The position numbers and the translations under genes are program-made. Positions 17,219 through 23,658 of a DNA stretch of 64,000 nucleotides are shown one piece after another. This DNA is from Chloroflexota bacterium (GTDB lineage Bacteria > Chloroflexota > Dehalococcoidia > UBA2979). Numbering within the stretch: position 1 is the stretch's first letter; every line of letters starts with the position of its first letter. The notes under the pieces are model-generated. The model ran no database searches. It was given only the letters and a program-made list of their open reading frames with translations, and was not told the DNA's origin. Location: positions 62,001-126,000 of the forward strand of contig QWRD01000001.1 of NCBI GenBank assembly GCA_003670575.1, written 5' to 3'.

Positions 17219-18325
17219 TCACCCCCCCAGCCGACGTGCACGCATCAGGGTGAGGAAGAACGGTGCGCCGACGATCGCGGTCACGACGCCGACCGGCACC
17301 TCCTGCGGCTGCAGGGCGGTGCGCGCGATGATGTCGGCGGCAATCAGGAACGATGCGCCCAGCAGCGCGGCGAGCGGGAGCAGGCGTCGATAGTCGGTGC
17401 CGATGAGCATGCGCGCGACGTGCGGCACGATCAGTCCCACGAAGCCGATCACGCCTGCCATCGCCACGGCAGCGGCTGCAATGAGCGAGGCCGCCGCGAG
17501 TAGCACGAACTTGGTGCGTAACACATCGATGCCGAGTTGGGCCGCTTGCTCCTCGTCCAGTTGCAGCACGTTCAGCAACCGTGCGTGCATCGCGATCACC
17601 GCGCCGCCGAGTGCGATGTAGGGCAGGGCGACCCACAGCCGTGGCCACGTCGCGCTGTTGAAGGAGCCGAACAGGAACGCGAAGATCGGGATCGCGCGCT
17701 CCCCGCCGGTGAGCAGGATGAACGACGTGACGGCACCCGCCGCGGAGGAGATCGCGACGCCTGCGAGGATGAGCCTCGTGTTGGAGACGGTGTCCCCGAT
17801 GCGCGCGGCCGCGTACGCCAGGGTTACGGCTAGGCACGCACCTGCGAATGCGAGCGGTGGCACCAGGCCGAATCCGTATGTGTCCACCCCGAGCGGCGCC
17901 ATGATCGCGATCGAGGCACCGAGCGCCGCGCCCGACGCGATCCCGAGCAAAAAAGAGTCGGCCAGCGGGTTGCGGAAGACTCCCTGGTAGGTTGTGCCGG
18001 CGTAGGCCAGCGCAGCGCCTGCGACTCCCGCAGTGAGCACGCGCGGCAGGCGCACCTCCATCACGATGCGTTGCCACGCCTCGCTTGTGCCGGTGGTGTC
18101 GAGGTCGATCGCGAGCAGTGGCAACCGGTGCAGGATGATCGCGATCACGGCGCGCGCTGGGATCGCGGCGGCCCCCACCATCACCGCGAGCGTGATTACC
18201 GCCACGAGCAGGATCGCTGCGAGGCCGATCGCACCGAACGTGCGCGCGCCCCCGCGCAATCGTTGGGCGCGAATCACGCTCTGCTCCGTGAGCACTGCCG
18301 GGACGACTGCCGGGATGTCGCTCAT
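17219..18325 (-). CDS. btuC: Cobalamin ABC importer permease (FecCD family)
   Basis: 368 residues, roughly ten membrane helices. Conserved segments are EVRLPRVLTAGVAGAALAYA, TTYQGVFRNPLADSFLLG and IGFVGLIVPHVARMLIGTDYR, the last containing the ATPase-coupling region of BtuC/FhuB-type permeases. The ATG at 18325 overlaps the cobB stop (ATGA), choosing it over an upstream frame extension to 18697. It works with BtuD and the BtuF-like lipoprotein. Confidence 0.91.
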   Translation of the reverse strand: MSDIPAVVPAVLTEQSVIRAQRLRGGARTFGAIGLAAILLVAVITLAVMVGAAAIPARAVIAIILHRLPLLAIDLDTTGTSEAWQRIVMEVRLPRVLTAGVAGAALAYAGTTYQGVFRNPLADSFLLGIASGAALGASIAIMAPLGVDTYGFGLVPPLAFAGACLAVTLAYAAARIGDTVSNTRLILAGVAISSAAGAVTSFILLTGGERAIPIFAFLFGSFNSATWPRLWVALPYIALGGAVIAMHARLLNVLQLDEEQAAQLGIDVLRTKFVLLAAASLIAAAAVAMAGVIGFVGLIVPHVARMLIGTDYRRLLPLAALLGASFLIAADIIARTALQPQEVPVGVVTAIVGAPFFLTLMRARRLGG

Positions 18326-19707
18326 GTGCGCGCGTCCCCCTCGGCGGTTGCCACGAAGTTCGGCGCAAGATCGGCGCGCGCGGCGAGGTGGGCGTGGACG
18401 TAGCTCGCGGTCACCGAGCCAACGCGGAACCCATCCGGCCTGCCTGCCTGATCCAGCACGCGGTATGCAGCCGTGTCGGCGCTGGCGGCCGTCTCGAGTG
18501 CGGACCAGTGGAACTCGTGGCCGCGCATGCGTTCGCCGGCCGGGAGCAGCGGCGTGCCGCACGACTCCACTTCGCGGTACCCGAGGGTGAGTCGACTGCC
18601 TCGCATGATGGATTCGGCGGGCACCAGCCCGGCCATTGCGTGACGCGCGCCCTCGAAGTCCGTGACCCCACTGCCGAGGTACATCAGCCCGCCGCACTCA
18701 CCATAGATTGGCACGCCGCCCGCAGCGGCCGCCCGCAGCGCCGCGAGCATCCGGGCATTTGATGCGAGTTTCGCCGCGAATAGCTCCGGGAAGCCGCCGC
18801 CGATGTACACCGCGCCGCAGTCGGTCGGCAGTTCGTGATCCGTGAGCGGACTGAACGGGACGAGTTCCGCTCCCCACGCGCGCAGTAGATCGAGCGAGTC
18901 CTCGTAGTAGAAGTGGAACGCTGCGTCGCGCGCGATCGCGATGCGGGCACGGGGTCGCACAATCGGCTGCGCAGGGAACAGGCCGCTGTCGGCTGCCGGC
19001 GTGACAGGCGCAGCGCACGCGAGCAGTGCATCCAGGTCGAGGTGCTCCGTCACCAACGCGGTGATGCCCTGGAACAGCGCGTCCGCCTCGGCTGCACCGG
19101 AGTCGGGCACCAGCCCAAGGTGGCGCTCCGGCACTGCGAGTTCCGGCGCGCGAGGCAGGGCCCCGAAGACCGGCAAGCCCGTGGCGGCAGTGATCGGCCC
19201 GGCGCACAGTTCCGCGTGCCGAGTTCCGGCGACGCGGTTGAGGATCACCCCCGCGATGCGCAGGTCAGGCTGGTAGCGCTGGAAGCCCAGCACCAGCGCT
19301 GCCGCCGATTGCGCCATCGCGCGCGCATCCACCACCAGCACCACCGGCAGCCCGAGCAACCGCGCCAGGTGCGCAGCCGATCCTGCCGCGCCACCGTCGT
19401 CGGTCTCCTCGTCGGCGCGGCCATCGAAGAGGCCCATGACGCCCTCCACCACCGCGACGTCGGCGTCGGCGCTCGCACGAGCGAACAGATCGCGCACCGC
19501 GGGCGCGGGCAGCATCCAGCTGTCGAGGTTGCGACAGGCGCGTCCGGCTGCCCGACTGAGGTAGGTCGGGTCGATGTAGTCGGGGCCCGTCTTGAACGGC
19601 TGCACGCGCAGCCCGCGAGCGCTCAGTGCGCCGGTAATCCCGGTCGCGACCGTCGTCTTGCCGACGCCAGACGCAGTGCCAGCGATCAGGAAGCCCCGCG
19701 CGGTCAT
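18322..19707 (-). CDS. cobB: Cobyrinic acid a,c-diamide synthase
   Basis: 461 residues with an N-terminal GTASGVGKTTVATGITGAL ATPase motif, VQPFKTGPDYIDPTYLS (substrate region of CobB/CbiA), and a C-terminal glutamine amidotransferase with Cys in IYGECGGLMYLG and His in SYVHAHLAA. It amidates the a and c side chains of cobyrinate. Its presence with cobQ shows that the salvage route can begin as early as cobyrinic acid. ATG 19707 overlaps the btuF stop. Confidence 0.93.
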   Translation of the reverse strand: MTARGFLIAGTASGVGKTTVATGITGALSARGLRVQPFKTGPDYIDPTYLSRAAGRACRNLDSWMLPAPAVRDLFARASADADVAVVEGVMGLFDGRADEETDDGGAAGSAAHLARLLGLPVVLVVDARAMAQSAAALVLGFQRYQPDLRIAGVILNRVAGTRHAELCAGPITAATGLPVFGALPRAPELAVPERHLGLVPDSGAAEADALFQGITALVTEHLDLDALLACAAPVTPAADSGLFPAQPIVRPRARIAIARDAAFHFYYEDSLDLLRAWGAELVPFSPLTDHELPTDCGAVYIGGGFPELFAAKLASNARMLAALRAAAAGGVPIYGECGGLMYLGSGVTDFEGARHAMAGLVPAESIMRGSRLTLGYREVESCGTPLLPAGERMRGHEFHWSALETAASADTAAYRVLDQAGRPDGFRVGSVTASYVHAHLAARADLAPNFVATAEGDART

Positions 19708-20738
19708 CGTGCCGCCGCCGGGAAGCGATCTGGGTAGAGCGCGCGCGCCAGCAGCTCGAAGCCATCGACAATGCGGGGGCCGGGGCGGTTGGTGAGATCC
19801 GGATCGACCGGGATCACGCGGTGCGCTCGGACGGCCGCGACGCCTCCCCAGCCCGGTCGTGCCGCCACCAACTCCGCCGTCTGCTGCGCGGACGCCGCGT
19901 CGGAGAGCAGCACCACCTCCGGGTCGGCTGCCAGCACTGCCTCGGTGGAGAGCTGCGGGAACGGCGAGGTCGTGCCCTGCGCGATGTTGCGCGCACGCAG
20001 CAACACGAGCATGGAGCCGATGAACGTCTCCGGACCTGCCGTATAGAGGTCCGGGCTCAACTCATAGAACGTACGCGGCCCGGCCACCGTGGCGCCGGCA
20101 AGCGCAGCGGTCACCGCCTCGATGCGGCGAGCCATCGATGTGGTCAGTGCCCGTGCTTCGGCATCGCGCCCGGTGAGCGCGCCCAGCAGCTCGATGCCGC
20201 GCAACGTCGCGTCGAGTGATGCGGGCTCGTCGAGATACAGCACGTCCAGCCGCAGCGCCCGGAACTGCGGCACCTGTGGCTTCTGCCGCGTCACCATGAT
20301 CACGAGGTCGGGCCGGAACCCGAGCACGCTCTCCGGGCTCGGCGAGGAGTACTCCAACTTCGGCAGGCTCGCGGTGGCGGTGGGGAAGTCGGAGAAACGA
20401 TCGACTGCGACCACCCGGTCGCCTGCGCCGATCGCGAATAGCACCTCGGTGATCGCGGGCGACAGCGAGACGATGCGGGTCGGTGGACCTGCGAGGGTGA
20501 CACGTACACCGTCGGAGCCTACGCCCGAGCGCGCGACGCCAACGGCGGCGGCGGCGGCGGCGGCGGTGGCCGTGGGAAGTGGTGACGTGGAGTCAGCGGT
20601 CGGCCGCAGCGAGGTGGCGCATGCTCCCAGTAGCATTGCGAGCAGCGCCCACGCATAGATGGAGATATATGGTGGCGCGCACACCTCGGCAGAGCGCAGG
20701 ACGACGCGAGCAACCGGGAAGCGGCGGGACAAGCGCAT
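19704..20738 (-). CDS. btuF: Cobalamin-binding lipoprotein (BtuF-like)
   Basis: 344 residues. A basic N-region and hydrophobic stretch end in MLLGAC (Cys40), a lipobox, followed by an Ala/Thr/Pro linker. The binding domain begins TRIVSLSPAITEVLFAIGAGD and has ATASLPKLEYSSPSPESVL, as in BtuF/FepB-type class III binding proteins. ATG 20738 has GGAGG 5 nt upstream, and that site is inside a hairpin below the riboswitch. First gene of the eleven-gene operon. Confidence 0.88.
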   Translation of the reverse strand: MRLSRRFPVARVVLRSAEVCAPPYISIYAWALLAMLLGACATSLRPTADSTSPLPTATAAAAAAAVGVARSGVGSDGVRVTLAGPPTRIVSLSPAITEVLFAIGAGDRVVAVDRFSDFPTATASLPKLEYSSPSPESVLGFRPDLVIMVTRQKPQVPQFRALRLDVLYLDEPASLDATLRGIELLGALTGRDAEARALTTSMARRIEAVTAALAGATVAGPRTFYELSPDLYTAGPETFIGSMLVLLRARNIAQGTTSPFPQLSTEAVLAADPEVVLLSDAASAQQTAELVAARPGWGGVAAVRAHRVIPVDPDLTNRPGPRIVDGFELLARALYPDRFPAAAR

Positions 20739-20767
20739 AAACGCCTCCGCGCTGGCCAAGGGCGGAG
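20739..20767 (-). promoter_or_regulatory. btuF ribosome-site-sequestering hairpin
   Basis: In the minus-strand transcript CTCCGC (20762-20767) can pair with GCGGAG (20745-20750), an 11-nt loop between. The 3' arm contains the GGAG of the btuF ribosome site, which lies 5 nt before ATG 20738. This is the arrangement expected of a translation-controlling expression platform for the riboswitch just upstream. Pairing was found by eye. Confidence 0.55.
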
Positions 20768-20834
20768 ACGGCGGCCACCGCGGCGACGTGGACGCGTCAC
20801 CACCTGCCGTCGCGCCGTCCTCGCGGGCGCTGAC

Positions 20835-20945
20835 ATACGGCGCAGGCCGGTGCTCTGGCTTGCCTCGACAGCCGTCAGGCCCTCGAGGCTTACAGTTGCG
20901 GGACAGCGCCGGATCCACCCCGGCTTCCCCGGTCTCTGCGCGAGA
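20835..20945 (-). promoter_or_regulatory. Cobalamin riboswitch aptamer
   Basis: Read on the minus strand, the region holds the conserved order of the adenosylcobalamin aptamer: GGGGAAGCCGG-GGTGGAT-CCGGCGCTG, then TCCCGCAACTGTAAGCC, and further on the B12 box AAGCCAGAGCACCGGCCTGC (20842-20861). About 100 nt separate it from btuF. Cobalamin binding would reduce expression of the transport and salvage operon. Confidence 0.93.
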
Positions 20946-20953
20946 CTGTAGTG

Positions 20954-20959
20954 AGGATA
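20954..20959 (-). promoter_or_regulatory. Candidate -10 element for the cobalamin operon
   Basis: TATCCT with an upstream TG (TGTTATCCT) on the minus strand, about 10 nt before the riboswitch. No convincing -35 was found at the usual distance in the GC-rich sequence before it. It could be an extended -10 promoter. Confidence 0.3.
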
Positions 20960-21044
20960 ACAGGGCGGCCGCGCGGGGGCCCATTCCGACGGTGCCGTAA
21001 GGGAATTGTGGTCAGAATGCAGGGTGTGGTAGTGGGGTGCAGGG

Positions 21045-21072
21045 TTGACACGCCAAGTCGGCTGAGTATGCT
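21045..21072 (+). promoter_or_regulatory. Promoter for riboswitch/zinc-ribbon transcript
   Basis: Consensus TTGACA (21045-21050), a 16-nt spacer and TATGCT (21067-21072). Transcription would begin near 21079, about 35 nt before the c-di-AMP aptamer. This is the best sigma-70-type promoter match seen in the window. Confidence 0.65.
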
Positions 21073-21112
21073 CTTGTTGTCACAAGCACGAATGCATTGT
21101 ATACGTGATTGT

Positions 21113-21244
21113 GGCCTGCCAAATCTCCACAATACTGTGGAGACCGGGGGAACCAATTCTTGGGGTGAACTCTCTACGGGGAGAGCGGGCTTTCCTGATC
21201 TGCCCGAATCCGACAGCTAACCCCGGCGGCAGATTGAACAGGCC
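21113..21244 (+). promoter_or_regulatory. ydaO/yuaA-class (c-di-AMP) riboswitch
   Basis: Conserved pieces occur in the right order: ACCGGGGGAACC (21143-21154), TTGGGGTGAAC (21160-21170), a variable hairpin arm, then TGCCCGAATCCGACAGCTAA (21201-21220) and CCCCGGCGGCAG. The closing stem P1 is visible: GGCCTGCCAAATCT (21113-21126) pairs with AGATTGAACAGGCC (21231-21244) in two helical blocks. This family binds cyclic di-AMP and usually turns genes off. The gene 45 nt downstream is a zinc-ribbon protein, not one of the common K+ transporter or cell-wall hydrolase targets. Confidence 0.9.
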
Positions 21245-21289
21245 CGAACCGGAGGGCATCCGGCAGACCCACCTCATAAGGGGAACGCC

Positions 21290-21502
21290 GTGAACAACAG
21301 CACACCACCGAAGCAGTGCCCGCGCTGCAATGGCCTCATGATCATTGAGGACGACTGGTACGGGAAGTTCGGCACCTGCATCGCGTGCGGTCACGTACAC
21401 GAGACTCAGGTCGCGGATCCGAAAGAGATCCTCGAGGAAGAGCGACTTGCCGCCGGCAAGCAGCGTCGTCGCCAGCCGTCCCACGGCAAGCTTCGCCTCT
21501 AG
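21290..21502 (+). CDS. Small zinc-ribbon protein under c-di-AMP riboswitch
   Basis: 70 residues, GTG start at 21290 with AAGGGGA 5 nt upstream. Two CxxC knuckles, CPRC (about residues 10-13) and CIAC (about 30-33), surround a hydrophobic MIIEDDWYGKFGT strand region. This is a rubredoxin/zinc-ribbon-like Zn site typical of small nucleic-acid-binding or regulatory proteins. The C-terminal third is charged and basic (AAGKQRRRQPSHGKLRL), consistent with RNA or DNA contact. I recognise no named family. It is the only gene between the riboswitch and a 9-bp hairpin at 21519-21543, so the riboswitch seems dedicated to it. Confidence 0.75.
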   Translation: MNNSTPPKQCPRCNGLMIIEDDWYGKFGTCIACGHVHETQVADPKEILEEERLAAGKQRRRQPSHGKLRL

Positions 21503-21518
21503 TCGCACGTAGGTGGTG

Positions 21519-21543
21519 CAGGCGGATTCTTGTGATCCGCCTG
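21519..21543 (+). terminator. Hairpin after zinc-ribbon gene
   Basis: Perfect 9-bp stem CAGGCGGAT/ATCCGCCTG with 7-nt loop, 17 nt after the stop codon. It lacks a U-tract, so it is either a weak intrinsic terminator or a 3'-stabilising stem. Confidence 0.45.
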
Positions 21544-21677
21544 TCCAACCCGCTTCGATCCCCCTCGGATGCGTACACTGGCTGCGGTGCCGGTACGTCC
21601 CATCGCCCGCGCGAGGTGTTTATCCCGCTGCCACTGATGACCGTATGCGGGCAGCGCCGCTGCCCCGAGGGGATACC

Positions 21678-21977
21678 ATGCCGTACGTCCGGTTCTCATT
21701 GATGCGTCCCATGCACGGGCAAGACGCGCACGCACGCGAGTTGATTGACAGTCTGGTTGTGTACTACCAGCAGCAGCCCGGCTTCATGTCCGGCTATCGA
21801 CTGGAGCCTGCGGACAGCGCTGGGTTCATCGGGCGGATGGGCGTCTGGGCCACCGAGGCGGACGCGAACGCCGCCGCGCAGCAAGAGCACGATCTGGCGC
21901 TGCGCTCCCGCCTGAACTTCATTGTCTCGGATCACCACGAGTACTCGTTTGAGGGCGTGGCACCGGTTCCTGTCTAG
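21678..21977 (+). CDS. ABM-like dimeric alpha/beta-barrel protein
   Basis: 99 residues from ATG 21678, with GAGGGG just upstream. The layout of an opening strand (YVRFSLMRP), a helix (HARELIDSLVVYYQQQPGFMSGYRL), a strand with GFIGRMGVWATEADANAAA, and a closing helix matches antibiotic-biosynthesis-monooxygenase-like (ABM, DUF4286/EthD-like) barrels. Such proteins range from monooxygenases to heme-degrading and regulatory proteins. No substrate can be assigned. Gene stands alone, 175 bp after the zinc-ribbon gene. Confidence 0.6.
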   Translation: MPYVRFSLMRPMHGQDAHARELIDSLVVYYQQQPGFMSGYRLEPADSAGFIGRMGVWATEADANAAAQQEHDLALRSRLNFIVSDHHEYSFEGVAPVPV

Positions 21978-22000
21978 CCGCACCTCTGGATGCTGCGGGT

Positions 22001-22165
22001 CACCCTTAAGGGGTGTACCCGGGTGAGTCCCGATCCTGCGTGCCAAACGTGCCTGACAGTGGGCTGTCATCGCCCGAATAATCACCTTTCTTAGGGTTCT
22101 CAACCTCAAACGTAGGGGAAACGCCGATAGGGATGCTGATCCTGCGCCCGTAGCATCGCCCTCGG
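22001..22165 (+). other. Structured intergenic region upstream of csrA
   Basis: The 217-bp gap after the ABM gene holds a CACCC-TTAAG-GGGTG hairpin (22001-22015) and a longer stem (22124-22165) in which CCGA pairs with TCGG and GATGCT with AGCATC around a 14-nt loop. I do not recognise a known riboswitch. It may be the 5' leader of the small-peptide/csrA transcript. Confidence 0.35.
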
Positions 22166-22194
22166 ACTCAACTGAGAGCGGTGAGGTGACTGCG

Positions 22195-22335
22195 ATGGAT
22201 GAATTGAGATTGGTGAGCGGGACAACCGCCGAGGATCCGCGTGGCGAGGCACCGGCCGACGTGCTGGCCTCGGCCGACGCCGACGCCGATGCCGACGCGG
22301 ACGCCACCACGGCATCGCGCGCGCAGGCGGCGTAG
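22195..22335 (+). CDS. Small Asp-Ala-repeat peptide upstream of csrA
   Basis: 46-residue frame, ATG 22195 with GAGGTGA 6 nt before it. It begins MDELRLVSGTTAEDPRG and has a tail with an (AD)n run of five alternations. The good ribosome site and acidic start argue for translation. The repetitive GCCGAC codons and lack of recognised homologs argue caution. It ends 79 nt before csrA. Confidence 0.35.
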   Translation: MDELRLVSGTTAEDPRGEAPADVLASADADADADADATTASRAQAA

Positions 22336-22344
22336 CCCGCCAGG

Positions 22345-22362
22345 CAGCCGCGTCGCCTCACG
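22345..22362 (+). repeat. 18-nt exact repeat, copy 2
   Basis: Same 18-mer as at 3715-3732, lying between the small peptide gene and csrA. Confidence 0.35.
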
Positions 22363-22414
22363 GCGTGCCGCGGCTGATCACGTGCAGCAATGCACGGAGG
22401 GCAGGGAGGCCCAG

Positions 22415-22693
22415 TTGCTGATCCTGACGCGCAAGATTGAGCAAGGCATCGTCATTGACGGCCGCATCATCGTGCGAGTGTTGGCGGTGGATGGCGAGCG
22501 AGTGAAGATCGGGATCGAGTCGCCCTTGACCGTTGGTGTGCTGCGCGAGGAGCTCGTGCAGCAGGTTGCCGGCGCGAACCGTGAGGCGGCGCAGAACGGG
22601 CAGGGTGAGCAGCTCGCGCGGCGGCTGCGCTCGCTCGATGCGCCCGTCGCACGCCCCAACCGCGGAACAGACGGGACGCCGCGCGCGGGCTGA
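22415..22693 (+). CDS. csrA: Carbon storage regulator CsrA
   Basis: 92 residues starting at TTG 22415. The start is set by the canonical M-L-I-L-T-R-K opening and a GGAGG 5 nt upstream. Beta strands QGIVIDGRIIVRVLAV and VKIGIESP and the RNA-binding segment GVLREEL with its conserved Arg follow the family. CsrA dimers bind GGA motifs in mRNA leaders and block ribosomes. The C-terminal tail of about 35 residues exceeds the usual 60-70 total and is charged. In many Gram-positive-like lineages csrA sits beside flagellar genes with fliW; neither is seen here. Confidence 0.9.
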   Translation: MLILTRKIEQGIVIDGRIIVRVLAVDGERVKIGIESPLTVGVLREELVQQVAGANREAAQNGQGEQLARRLRSLDAPVARPNRGTDGTPRAG

Positions 22694-22956
22694 TTGGCCG
22701 CGACGTCCCGTGCTGGGCGCCTCGTGGGGCGCACCGGCTGCCCACTCCCAAGGTCACACATTGTTTACACTTGATTTGCGGGCGGCCAATCACTGACCGG
22801 CATCATGGATGCCGGTGGGAACGGTCGGCCTTGCAGTTGCGAGAAACAGTGGTGGGAGCGGTTGCGAGCGACTGCACGGCCGGCCGGCCCCCCTTCGAGT
22901 CCGTCCGGACTCTCGCACCGGTGCCACCCTGCGCACCAGAGTTCTGAGTACACATC

Positions 22957-23658
22957 GTGAGTCCCAAGATACTGATCGCAGACGATGAACCGAACATCAT
23001 CAAGCTGCTGCGCCTCTACCTCCGCAACGAGGGGTACGACGTGGTTGCGGCGGCGGATGGTCGTCAGGCGCTGGAGCGCTTTGGGCAGGAGACTCCGGAT
23101 CTGGTGCTGCTTGACCTGATGATGCCGCAGCTCAGCGGCCTGGAGGTCTGCACTGAAATCCGCAAGCGCTCCGATGTCCCGGTCATCATGCTCACGGCGC
23201 GATCGGAGGACATCGACAAGATCATCGGCCTCGAGATCGGCGCCGACGACTACATCACCAAGCCGTTCAACCCTCGTGAAGTGATCGCGCGCGTGAAAGC
23301 TGCGCTGCGACGCCGTAGCTGGGATCGCAGCGTCGATGGCGAACCGGATGTCACGCCCGTGACCGTGGGCAACGTCACGCTGAATCCCGCGGGCCGTGAC
23401 CTCGTCGTCGACGGGGAGCCGGTGCGCCTCCGCCAGCGCGAGTTCGACCTGCTGGAAGCGTTCCTGCGCCGCCCGAACGTCGTGCTGGACCGCGAGCGGT
23501 TGCTCCGGCTGGTGTGGGGTCAGGAGTACGGGGGCGACACGCGGACCATTGATGTGCACGTTGCCTGGCTGCGCGACAAGCTCCGTCGGGCGGATGCCCG
23601 CATCGAAACGGTCTGGGGCGTGGGGTACAAGCTCGTCCCGGCCACTGCCGATGCGTAG
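22957..23658 (+). CDS. OmpR/PhoB-family response regulator
   Basis: 233 residues, GTG start. The receiver domain has the acidic pair in LIADDEP, phosphoacceptor Asp53 in LLDLMMPQ and the conserved Lys in YITKPFNP. The C-terminal winged helix (about 130-230) shows LRQREFDLLEAFLR and RTIDVHVAWLRDKLR, the OmpR-type recognition helix. Paired with the histidine kinase, whose ATG lies inside the last codons of this gene. The 263-bp region upstream has a TTACACTT resembling the one in the htrA promoter, without a clear -35. Confidence 0.93.
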   Translation: MSPKILIADDEPNIIKLLRLYLRNEGYDVVAAADGRQALERFGQETPDLVLLDLMMPQLSGLEVCTEIRKRSDVPVIMLTARSEDIDKIIGLEIGADDYITKPFNPREVIARVKAALRRRSWDRSVDGEPDVTPVTVGNVTLNPAGRDLVVDGEPVRLRQREFDLLEAFLRRPNVVLDRERLLRLVWGQEYGGDTRTIDVHVAWLRDKLRRADARIETVWGVGYKLVPATADA

